A stretch of 64,000 nt of DNA from Planctomycetota bacterium (GTDB taxonomy: Bacteria > Planctomycetota > UBA1135 > UBA2386). The notes under the pieces are model-generated. The model saw nothing but the letters and a program-made list of their open reading frames with translations. It was not told where the DNA came from and searched no databases. Each line of letters opens with the position of its first letter. The stretch's first letter is position 1. Location of the stretch: contig JAEUHS010000053.1 of NCBI GenBank assembly GCA_016794035.1, forward strand, positions 1 to 64,000, written 5' to 3'. Positions 8,855 through 17,837 of the stretch are shown here, piece after piece. A program made the translations under genes and the position numbers.

Positions 8855-9784
8855 ATGAACCTCGGTCTCTACCGCTCCCGGGTCGCCTTCGTCACCCTCG
8901 CGGTCGTCGCCCTGTTCCTCGGCTGGCAGTTCGCCAACGGCACGCCGTTCGGCAGCCGCGACCACGGCAACGCCGCGCTGCTGCTGACGTCGGGCTGGCT
9001 GGCGGTGCTCGCCTACGTCGCGCTGGCGCTCTACGCCGTGCGCCGCGCGGCGCACCGGCTGCGGCTGAGCCCGGAGTTCGCGTGGCGGGCGAAGCTGCCG
9101 GCGCTCGAGCAGGCGCAGTCGGCGCTGACCGAACTGCAGAACCGCATCGTCCGGCAGGAGATCGCCGGCAAGGTCGCGATCCGGCGCGAGGCGCAGCGCA
9201 TCCTGCGCCGCTTCGGCGTGCAGCGCGTGCTCGCGGTGGCGATCGAACCGCATCCGGCCGCGGTCGGGCTGTCGCGGCTGGTCGTCGGGCCGCGCGAGCC
9301 GCTGGGCCGGCTCGCGGTCTGGCTGCAGGCGCACATCTGGCTCGGCATCGCCGCCGCGCTGCTGGTCTGGTTCCACGGCGGCCTGCGCACGGCATCGACG
9401 ATGGGGCTGCTGCTGAACGTGCTCAGCTACGCGGTGATCGGCACCGGCCTGGTCGGCGCCGCGCTGTGGACGTTCGGCCCGACCTGGCTGACGCGCGCCG
9501 AGCGCGAGCTGTCGGTCGAGAAGACCTGGGCGCTGCAGCAGTACTACCCCCGCAAGGTGCAGGCGGTGGCCGCGGCGATCCGCGACGCCGACGAGACGAC
9601 CGCCCAGAAGCTGCGGCGCGACCTGGCGACACTGACCGGCCAGCAGGAGCTCGTGCGGCAGGAGGCGCGGCGCCTGTCGGTGCTGCGCGAGGCGCTGCGG
9701 ATCTGGCGGCTGGTGCACGTGCCGGGCTCGATCCTCTTGCTGGCGCTGGTCTGCATCCACGTGCTCGCCATCTGGTACTACTGA
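8855..9784 (+). CDS. Putative di-haem cytochrome b-like membrane subunit
   Basis: 309 aa, ATG 14 bp after the preceding stop. Five hydrophobic helices are predicted at about 10-30, 42-62, 157-177, 183-205 and 286-308. Two of them carry histidine pairs: His160/His174 (AHIWLG to VWFHGG) and His288/His302 (LVHVPG to CIHVLA). Each pair is exactly 14 residues apart, the spacing that ligates two b haems between two helices in cytochrome b/bc1-type proteins. A charged helical loop (75-150) and a second one (212-285) face one side of the membrane. Next to an Fe-S protein and a multihaem c cytochrome, a transmembrane electron carrier is the natural reading. I recognise no named family; the haem assignment is inference. 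Confidence 0.65.
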   Translation: MNLGLYRSRVAFVTLAVVALFLGWQFANGTPFGSRDHGNAALLLTSGWLAVLAYVALALYAVRRAAHRLRLSPEFAWRAKLPALEQAQSALTELQNRIVRQEIAGKVAIRREAQRILRRFGVQRVLAVAIEPHPAAVGLSRLVVGPREPLGRLAVWLQAHIWLGIAAALLVWFHGGLRTASTMGLLLNVLSYAVIGTGLVGAALWTFGPTWLTRAERELSVEKTWALQQYYPRKVQAVAAAIRDADETTAQKLRRDLATLTGQQELVRQEARRLSVLREALRIWRLVHVPGSILLLALVCIHVLAIWYY

Positions 9785-9803
9785 CCGCTTCGTCCCGTCG
9801 CCC

Positions 9804-11348
9804 ATGCCCCAGTCCACCACCCGAGTCGACGAACTGCTCGCGACCCCGCTGTTCGCCGACGTCGACGAGCGCCTGCTCGAAGGCGTGCGCAAGGAGGCGG
9901 CGATCACCGACGGCACGTTCGCGTGGGCGCCCGGCGTCGCGCGTCGCGAGGGCTTCGTGCGCTTCGTCGACGTCGAGGCCGGCGCGGCGATCGTCGTGCA
10001 GGGCGACCTGGCGACCGAGCTGTTCGTCGTGCTGCAGGGCAGGGTCGAGGCGGTGCAGGCGCGGCCGCGCCGGAGTCCGCACACGCACAAGAAGTACGGG
10101 CCCGGCGAGTGGTTCGGCGAGGTCAGCGCGCACAGCCACCATCCGGCGCTGGCGACGTTCCGCGCCGTGCAGGCGACGCGCCTCGCGGCGCTCGAGGCGC
10201 GGCTGTTGACGCAGCTCTACAACGAGGACGACGAGTTCAAGCAGCGCATCGACGCCGGCTACCTCGACCAGCTCGGCCTGCACCTGCGCGCCTCGTCGTT
10301 GTGCAAGGACCTCGACGACGAGGCCGTGGCGACGCTGCAGCTCGGCGCCGAACTGCTGACCGTCGACGAGGACGACGTCGTCGCCAGGGCCGGCGACCGC
10401 GCCGACGCGGTGTTCCTCGTGCGCGCCGGCGCGATCGCGTGTCGGGCCGGCGACGGTCCGACGGCTCGCGTGCTGGCGTTCTACAAGGGCAACGCGACGT
10501 TCGGCGAGCACGCGATCACGGCCGAGGGCGCGACCTGGCCGGCGACGTTCCAGGCGATCACGCGCACGGCGCTGGTGAAGATCGAGCGCGCGCAGTGGAA
10601 CAAGCTGTCGGCACCGGCGCACTCTGGCCTGGTACGCGCCGCCAACCGCCTGGTCGGCAGCGACGACGTCGACGCCGCGCTGCACGGCGGCGCCCAGGAC
10701 ATCGGCACCCGCAGCCTGCTCGACGAACTGCACGTGATGGTCGAGCGCGAGTCGGTCAAGGGCGGCCGTGCGCTGGTGATCGACCGCGGCAAGTGCGTGC
10801 GCTGCAACATGTGCGTCGAGTCGTGCGTCGCGGTGCACGACGACCACGTGCCGCGGCTCAGCAAGGTCGGCACCGCGGTCGTCACCGACGAGGTGCTGGT
10901 CACCGCCTGCTACCACTGCGAGGTGCCGCAGTGCATGTTGTCGTGCGACTACGCGGCGATCCGGCGCGATCCGCAGGGTCGCATCCGCTTCGAGTACGAC
11001 AACTGCGTCGGCTGTGCCGGCTGCATCGACGGCTGCCCCTACGGCGTGATCCGCCTGGTCGAACCCGCACCGCCGGCGCCGCCGCCGCCGACCTTCCTGC
11101 AGACGCTGCCGCTGATCGGTCGGCTGTTCGGCGCCGCGCCGGCTCCGGCCGTGGCCCCCGCCGACCCGGACGGCAAGCCGCGCACCGTCGGTGCCGGCGG
11201 CAAGCTGAACCCGGTCAACGGCAAGACCGTGAAGTGCGACCTGTGCGCCGGGCTGCCGTTCGAGGCCTGCGTCTACAACTGCCCGACGACGGCGATCACG
11301 CGGCGCCAGCCGCAGAGCCTGTTCGCCCGCGGGAGCGACCGGGCATGA
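9804..11348 (+). CDS. Double cyclic-nucleotide-binding, four-cluster 4Fe-4S protein
   Basis: 514 aa. Two cNMP-binding (CNB/CAP_ED) domains lie at about 50-140 (GAAIVVQGDLATELFVVLQGRVE, GEWFGEV) and 165-270 (DVVARAGDRADAVFLVRAGAI, GNATFGEHAI). An HybA/NrfC/DmsB-like ferredoxin region follows, with four four-cysteine groups: Cys331/334/337/341, 369/372/377/381, 401/404/407/411 and 478/481/489/493. These would hold four 4Fe-4S clusters in a chain. There is no signal peptide or Tat motif, so it is probably cytoplasmic, unlike classical HybA. The stop overlaps the start of the multihaem cytochrome gene. Likely role: electron transfer between a soluble donor and the membrane cytochrome, gated by cyclic nucleotide or by a degenerate CNB fold. 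Confidence 0.82.
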   Translation: MPQSTTRVDELLATPLFADVDERLLEGVRKEAAITDGTFAWAPGVARREGFVRFVDVEAGAAIVVQGDLATELFVVLQGRVEAVQARPRRSPHTHKKYGPGEWFGEVSAHSHHPALATFRAVQATRLAALEARLLTQLYNEDDEFKQRIDAGYLDQLGLHLRASSLCKDLDDEAVATLQLGAELLTVDEDDVVARAGDRADAVFLVRAGAIACRAGDGPTARVLAFYKGNATFGEHAITAEGATWPATFQAITRTALVKIERAQWNKLSAPAHSGLVRAANRLVGSDDVDAALHGGAQDIGTRSLLDELHVMVERESVKGGRALVIDRGKCVRCNMCVESCVAVHDDHVPRLSKVGTAVVTDEVLVTACYHCEVPQCMLSCDYAAIRRDPQGRIRFEYDNCVGCAGCIDGCPYGVIRLVEPAPPAPPPPTFLQTLPLIGRLFGAAPAPAVAPADPDGKPRTVGAGGKLNPVNGKTVKCDLCAGLPFEACVYNCPTTAITRRQPQSLFARGSDRA

Positions 11349-13591
11349 GCAACGGCGCGCGCATCACCGTCGAACAGAACGGCGCCGCCATCGGCACGAG
11401 CGAGCACGAACTGGTCGTCGGCACGCGCACCGGCTGCGACGTCGTGCTCGACGATCCGGTCGCCGCCGACCGCCACTGCCGCATCGCCTGGGACGGCGCG
11501 TTCACGGTGCGCGACCTCGGCTCGGTGACCGGCACCTGGATCGACGGCAAGCGCGCGCTGGCGGCGACCGAACTGACCACCGGCAGCGAGATCGTGCTCG
11601 GCGTCACGCGCCTGGTCGTGCGCATCGACGGCAAGGGCAACGCCGCGCGGCTCGTGCTCGACCTGCAGCGCCACGCGTTCTGGTGGCAGAAGCCCGGCAA
11701 GGGCGTGTTCGACAACGACCCCGACGCGATGGTGCGCGCCGAGGTCGACTTCGGCCGTTTCCCCGCGTTGCGGCTCGCCAACCGCGTCGCCGCGGTCGCG
11801 GCGCTGGTGCTGCTGCTGGGTGCGATCCTGCTGGCCGCGGTGTGGCAACCGCTGGCCGACGCCGGCCCGCTGCTGCCGGCGCACGCGTTGGTGCAGCAGA
11901 GCGCCGCGCGCGACGACGACCCGCACGCCGCGGCGCGCATCGCCGCCGAGCAGGGCTGCAACGCCTGCCACGTGCCCGGCCACGGACCGACCGCGGACAA
12001 GTGCATGCAGTGCCACGGCGACCTCGCGGCCGAGGCGACCTGGCGCCATCCGTGGCTCGGCGACGGCAAGCTGGCATCGCTGCCCGGCGTCGAGGTCGAC
12101 GAGGCGTTCTGCACCACCTGCCACCGCGACCACCAGGGCGACGACTGGCTGCAGCCCGTGGGCAGGGCACGCATCGGCGATTGTGCGGGCTGCCACGCGG
12201 TCGCCGGCGCCGCGGTCGATCGCGCCGCGCTGCTGGCGAAGGTGCCGCCGCCGCGGGCCGGCACCCGGCAGCGCCCGTTCGCGACCCACACGTTCCCGCA
12301 CGACGCGCACCTGGGCGCCGGCATGCCGTGCACGATCTGCCACGGCCTCGACGCCGACGTGCGCGCGGCGCGCGCCCGCGGCGCGCCCGACGATCCCGAT
12401 CGCCGCGACTTCGCCGCGGTGCCGTTCGCGACCTGCGCCAGCTGCCACGTGCCCGACGCGCCACCCCTGGCGAACGTCGCCGAGGCCGATCGGGTGCGCT
12501 GGCGCGCCAAGGACCATCGCTGGCCGGTGACGTGGCACGGCACCGACGACGGCGGCAGGGGCTGCCGGCAGTGCCATGCCGGGCACGAACGCGACGGCGC
12601 GACCGCGTTCGGCCCCGAGCTGCGCACGCTCGAACGCCCGCTGGCGAGCGTCGACCAGCACGCCGCCGAACGCGCGCGCTACGTCGCCGGCCGGCGCCTG
12701 CACGAGGCCGAATTCGCGGCCCATGCCGGTGGTCGCGGCTGCGGCGAGTGCCACCTGCGCGGCGCGATCGTGCCCGGCGCGCCGCGACCGGCGCGGCCGT
12801 TCCGGCACGCGCTGCACCTCGCCATGGCGGCGCTGCGGCCCGCGCCCGGCGCCGCCGGCGCGGTCAGCACGGACGACCGCGGCGGCTGCCTGTCCTGCCA
12901 CGGCGACCGCAAGCAGGCGCTCGCGCTGCGGCCCGCGGGCGAGGGCGGCTATGCGTGGCCGACCGACGCCGCCGCGCAGGCTGCCTGTCGCACCTGCCAC
13001 GCCGACGGCGACCGCGAGGTCGTGCTGCAGCCGACGCCGGTCGCGTTCGCCGCCGACCGCCGCCGCGTCGCCGCCGACTTCCCGCACGCCGCGCACGTCG
13101 GCAGCGCGGCGTTCGGCGCGGCCGGCAGCGCGCTCGCCGACGGCTGCTTCGCCTGCCACACGTTCGCCGCGCCGACCGGCGGCGACGACCTGCAGGCGGT
13201 GCCGGTCGTCAAGGCCGGCGTCGCCGACTGCACGCAGTGCCACGGCGGCCACGATCACGTCGGCGGCGGGGCCTGCCGGCAGTGCCATCCGTCGGTGCCC
13301 GGACGCTCGAACTCGTTCCTCGTCAGCGCGCGCCTGCCCGCCGGCGCGATGGTCGCCGGCCGCGTGGTGCCGGCCGCGCCGACGCGCAGCTGGCCGAGCG
13401 CGAACGGATTCTCGCATCTGTCGCCGGGCCACAGCGGTGACGACCTCGCCGGCCGGCCGCTGACCTGCGCGCACTGCCACGACGAACGCGCGACCGCGGC
13501 GGCGAAGACGATCGACGCGGTGCCGGTGCCGGACGAGTCGCTGCCGACGTGCCGCGAATGCCACCTGCAGCGCCAGTTCCACTGGCGCTAG
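11345..13591 (+). CDS. FHA-transmembrane-multihaem (15 CXXCH) cytochrome c fusion
   Basis: 748 aa, ATG overlapping the upstream TGA. Residues 8-95 form an FHA domain (VVGTRTGCDVVLDD, RHCRIAW, GSVTGTWIDG). One transmembrane helix spans about 146-167 (ANRVAAVAALVLLLGAILLA). Residues 190-748 contain fifteen CXXCH haem c attachment motifs: CNACH, CMQCH, CTTCH, CAGCH, CTICH, CASCH, CRQCH, CGECH, CLSCH, CRTCH, CFACH, CTQCH, CRQCH, CAHCH and CRECH. His-rich segments between them could supply distal ligands, as in cytochrome c3/doubled-CXXCH families. With an N-in topology the FHA domain is cytoplasmic and the haem wire extracytoplasmic. It ends a four-gene electron-transfer run. A phosphothreonine reader on a multihaem cytochrome is not an architecture I know. 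Confidence 0.88.
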   Translation: MSNGARITVEQNGAAIGTSEHELVVGTRTGCDVVLDDPVAADRHCRIAWDGAFTVRDLGSVTGTWIDGKRALAATELTTGSEIVLGVTRLVVRIDGKGNAARLVLDLQRHAFWWQKPGKGVFDNDPDAMVRAEVDFGRFPALRLANRVAAVAALVLLLGAILLAAVWQPLADAGPLLPAHALVQQSAARDDDPHAAARIAAEQGCNACHVPGHGPTADKCMQCHGDLAAEATWRHPWLGDGKLASLPGVEVDEAFCTTCHRDHQGDDWLQPVGRARIGDCAGCHAVAGAAVDRAALLAKVPPPRAGTRQRPFATHTFPHDAHLGAGMPCTICHGLDADVRAARARGAPDDPDRRDFAAVPFATCASCHVPDAPPLANVAEADRVRWRAKDHRWPVTWHGTDDGGRGCRQCHAGHERDGATAFGPELRTLERPLASVDQHAAERARYVAGRRLHEAEFAAHAGGRGCGECHLRGAIVPGAPRPARPFRHALHLAMAALRPAPGAAGAVSTDDRGGCLSCHGDRKQALALRPAGEGGYAWPTDAAAQAACRTCHADGDREVVLQPTPVAFAADRRRVAADFPHAAHVGSAAFGAAGSALADGCFACHTFAAPTGGDDLQAVPVVKAGVADCTQCHGGHDHVGGGACRQCHPSVPGRSNSFLVSARLPAGAMVAGRVVPAAPTRSWPSANGFSHLSPGHSGDDLAGRPLTCAHCHDERATAAAKTIDAVPVPDESLPTCRECHLQRQFHWR

Positions 13592-13596
13592 GCGGC

Positions 13597-13612
13597 GCGG
13601 CGCGAACGCCGC
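13597..13612. terminator. Possible bidirectional hairpin between convergent genes
   Basis: GCGGCG-CGAA-CGCCGC forms a 6-bp GC stem with a four-base loop in the 27-bp gap between the convergent cytochrome and flavoprotein genes. No T-tract follows on either strand, so intrinsic termination is only possible, not proven. Confidence 0.35.
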
Positions 13613-13618
13613 CGCGCG

Positions 13619-15976
13619 TCACCCGTCCGTCTTGCCGCTCGGCTGGATCTTGACCGGGCCGTTGACCATCGACTGACAGGCGAGGCGGCACTTGCTCTCG
13701 TCGAGCCGGCCACCGAGCTTCTTGTTCGACTTCTTGATGGTGTTCTTCTCGCGCGAGCTGGCCTCGTTGAGGTTGGCCATGCCGTCGAGGATCGTCACCA
13801 CGCACTTGCCGCAGCTGCCGCCGGTGTCGCACGGATCGCCCTGATCCCAGCACTCCCACAGGGTCTGGGTCTTGCCGCCGAGGCTGCCGGAATCGTCGGT
13901 CGCGGCGCCGTTCTCGGCCAGGAAGCTCAGCATCGGCCGGTCGGTGCCGGCCGGGATCACGGTGCCGTCGGGCAACGCGATCGAGGGCTCGCCCGCCGGC
14001 GCCTTCGGCACCGCCGGCGCCTCCTTCGGGATCGCGACCGCGGTCGACGGGCGGCGGATCGCGACCATGGTCTGCTCGGGGCCCGGCTTCTGCACGCTGG
14101 CGGTGCTGCTGCCGACGACCACGTCGCTGCGCATGCTGACGAAGCGGAACCGCTGCTCGCCCATCCACACCTCGTCGCCTTCGTTGAGGCGCAGGGTGCC
14201 GCGCAGCTCGAGGAACGTGCCGTTGCGGCTCTGGTCGCGCAGGCGCGCCACCGCGCCGACCTCGCTGAGCGCGAAGTGCGAACGCGACATCGCGAAGTCG
14301 CGCGGGTCGAGGTCGTCGCGGCCGAGCGCGCGCTCCTCGCGCGTCACCGGGATCGACCTGGTGACGCTGCCCTTGCTGTCGAGCCGCGACAGCGTGACCT
14401 TGCCGTTGACGAGGTCGATGCGCAGCCGCTGCCGGCCGGCGACGACGATCGTGCCCGGCGGCACCGTGCGTTCGGAGTTGAAGCGCACGTAGCACTCGCC
14501 GCCGTACGGCTGGTTGGTGACGTAGCACTCCTCGGCGTCGACGCGGAACGACGCGTGCTGGTCCAGCAGCAGCGCATCGCCGCCGATGACGACCCGCCCC
14601 GCGGTGCGGCCGACCACGGTGTCGCCGATGGTGAAGAAGTGCTCGGTCTTGGTCGGACTCTCGCCGGGGCCGATCTGCACGAACATCGCGCCGGTCGCCG
14701 GCTCCAGCGCCGCCTCGGGCTCCGCGCGCGGCACCGCGACCGAGGTCCGCGCGGGCGGCGCCATCATCGTCTGGTTCTGTTTGACCAGCTGCTCGCGGAT
14801 CGCCTCGTCGCTGGCGCCGCGCTTCATGCGCTGGTGGATCGTCTCGGCGGCACGCACGCCGTCGATGATCGCGGTCTTGAAGCAGCCCGGGTGCTCCTTG
14901 ACGGTCGACTGCAGCGCCTCGTCGCGGAAGTCGCTGGTCTCGATGAACGCCGGGTCGAGCACGCTGCCGCCGAGGAAGATGCCGCCGACCTGCGTCTCGC
15001 GCAGCGCCGAGACGGCGAGGCGCTTCTTCGCCGGCGCGTCGGCCGCGGCGAACTCGTGGATGCCCATCGACTTCAGCAGCTCGACGGGGCGCTCGGCGCC
15101 GATGAACGCCAGCACCCTGGTCTTCTCGAACTCGGCGCAGACCAGCTCGGGCGGCTGGCCCTGCTGCTCGACGCGGCGCGTCTTGACGGCGACGAACTCC
15201 TTGCCGGCGTCGTCCTTGAACACCGCCAGCGGCTCGCTGAGCGGCAGGTAGCGGATGTTGCCCTGCATCCACGACTCGTAGAAGCGCGCCGCCAGCGCCT
15301 TGCCCTGCGCGACCTTCGGCATGCTGCGGCCGCGGTAGCACCAGAACACGTCGCTGTTGTCCTTCGCCTCGCTCTTCGCGGCCGCGATCGTCACCACGGC
15401 CTCGGCCGCCGACATGCCGCCGCCGATCACGCAGGCCGGTGCCCCGACGTAGTCGGCCACGTTGCCGAGCTTGTAGCGGATGCCGCGGCCGTCGCCCATC
15501 AGCCGCACCTTGGCCGCCGAACCGCTGCCGAGCGCGAGCAGCACGTTGCGGGTGTAGACCTTGTTCTTCGCCTGGTTCTGCAGCTCGATGCACTCGGCGA
15601 CCAACATGCCGTCGGGCTGCCGTTCGCAGCTGCCGAGCTCGACGCCGTTGCGGTACGGCACCTTGTTGTCGTCGTAGACCTGCAGCCACTTCGCGTAGAG
15701 GTCGGCGGACGAGGTCTGGTCCTGGAACGCGAACTGCGACACCAGCGCCCCGCCCTGCGGGAACGGCAGGTCGGCGCACTCGCCGTAGTCGGCGTCGACC
15801 AGCTTGGGCTTGGGCGTGTGCTCGGCCCAGTCGCGCAGGATGCTGAGCACCGACTCGCGGTCGATGACCTGCACCGACATGCCGAGTTCGGTCGCGCGCC
15901 ACGCCGCCGCAGTGCCGGCGGGGCCGGCGCCGACGACGAGGAGGTCGAGAGGGGAGGACGGGCTGTCACCTTTCAT
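13619..15976 (-). CDS. Flavoprotein-FHA-FHA-2Fe-2S ferredoxin fusion
   Basis: 785 aa from the ATG just before the nucleotide-binding motif. Residues 1-400 form a two-dinucleotide-binding flavoprotein of the thioredoxin reductase/YpdA type: FAD motif GAGPAG (16-21) and NAD(P) motif GGGMSAAEA (185-193), without the CXXC disulfide of thioredoxin reductases. An FHA-like domain spans about 445-520 (VVGRTAGRVVIGG, DQHASFRV). A second, canonical FHA domain spans about 548-613 (LGR, SRSHF, NGTF). The C-terminal 120 residues are a 2Fe-2S ferredoxin with Cys716, Cys722, Cys725 and Cys767. Linkers carry NQTMMA (Thr403) and EQTMVA (Thr636). It could pass electrons from NAD(P)H through FAD to its own ferredoxin and on to the neighbouring Fe-S and cytochrome proteins. 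Confidence 0.85.
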   Translation of the reverse strand: MKGDSPSSPLDLLVVGAGPAGTAAAWRATELGMSVQVIDRESVLSILRDWAEHTPKPKLVDADYGECADLPFPQGGALVSQFAFQDQTSSADLYAKWLQVYDDNKVPYRNGVELGSCERQPDGMLVAECIELQNQAKNKVYTRNVLLALGSGSAAKVRLMGDGRGIRYKLGNVADYVGAPACVIGGGMSAAEAVVTIAAAKSEAKDNSDVFWCYRGRSMPKVAQGKALAARFYESWMQGNIRYLPLSEPLAVFKDDAGKEFVAVKTRRVEQQGQPPELVCAEFEKTRVLAFIGAERPVELLKSMGIHEFAAADAPAKKRLAVSALRETQVGGIFLGGSVLDPAFIETSDFRDEALQSTVKEHPGCFKTAIIDGVRAAETIHQRMKRGASDEAIREQLVKQNQTMMAPPARTSVAVPRAEPEAALEPATGAMFVQIGPGESPTKTEHFFTIGDTVVGRTAGRVVIGGDALLLDQHASFRVDAEECYVTNQPYGGECYVRFNSERTVPPGTIVVAGRQRLRIDLVNGKVTLSRLDSKGSVTRSIPVTREERALGRDDLDPRDFAMSRSHFALSEVGAVARLRDQSRNGTFLELRGTLRLNEGDEVWMGEQRFRFVSMRSDVVVGSSTASVQKPGPEQTMVAIRRPSTAVAIPKEAPAVPKAPAGEPSIALPDGTVIPAGTDRPMLSFLAENGAATDDSGSLGGKTQTLWECWDQGDPCDTGGSCGKCVVTILDGMANLNEASSREKNTIKKSNKKLGGRLDESKCRLACQSMVNGPVKIQPSGKTDG

Positions 15977-16167
15977 TGGCAGCGAACGCAGAGCGACGTG
16001 GCCAGCGGATGCTAGCCCGGCGGCGGCGGCGCCGCCAAGGCGAAGCTCCGCATGTGCGGACCCGTTCGCCGCCACATTTTCTGCAACTCGCCGTCGCGAG
16101 CGCCGCGGGTCGTTCGTCTGCTCTGCAACCAGCCGGCGATCCCGGCGCAACCCCGAGAGAGGACGAC

Positions 16168-16536
16168 ATGCCGAAGTTCCTGCTGATCCTGCGCGGCGAC
16201 ACCCAGGCCGACTACAGCCAGTTCACGCCCGAAGACTTCGCCCGCATCCTGGGCGAGTACGCCGCCTGGGGCGAGCGCATGGCCAAGGAAGGACGCCTCG
16301 AGATGGGCCACAAGCTCACCGACGAAGGCGGCCGCGTGATCTGGCCGAAGGCCAAGGGCAAGGTCGAGGTCAAGGATGGCCCGTACGTCGAGACCAAGGA
16401 GGTCGTCGGCGGCGTGTACCTGCTGCAGGCCGACAGCTACGACCACGCGGTCAGACTCTGCGACGGCCACCCGAACCTGCAGTTCGGCAGCATCGAGGTG
16501 CGCGAGCTCGACTTCCTGGGCGGCCCCGAGCGGTAG
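16168..16536 (+). CDS. DGPF/YCII-domain protein
   Basis: 122 aa, ATG preceded by a good Shine-Dalgarno sequence (GAGAGGA, seven bases away). The sequence MPKFLLILRGDTQADY with the later motif VKDGPYVETKEVVGGVYLLQ is the YCII-related 'DGPF' family, small ferredoxin-like-fold proteins with a conserved DGP(F/Y) motif. Such genes commonly sit directly beside ECF42-type sigma factors, as here: the sigma gene starts five bases after this stop. In that system they are reported as targets or partners of the sigma factor; their biochemical activity is not established. Confidence 0.88.
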   Translation: MPKFLLILRGDTQADYSQFTPEDFARILGEYAAWGERMAKEGRLEMGHKLTDEGGRVIWPKAKGKVEVKDGPYVETKEVVGGVYLLQADSYDHAVRLCDGHPNLQFGSIEVRELDFLGGPER

Positions 16537-16541
16537 CCGGC

Positions 16542-17807
<1,266 letters not shown>

Positions 17808-17837
17808 GGCCGCAGGCGTGGTTGCGGACGCAGGGCG

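Noticed and set aside
8838..8858. Six-codon frame (MNTAPR) between the double-FHA gene and the membrane cytochrome gene
   Set aside because: Too short to support as a leader peptide; probably chance, although its stop overlaps the next start.
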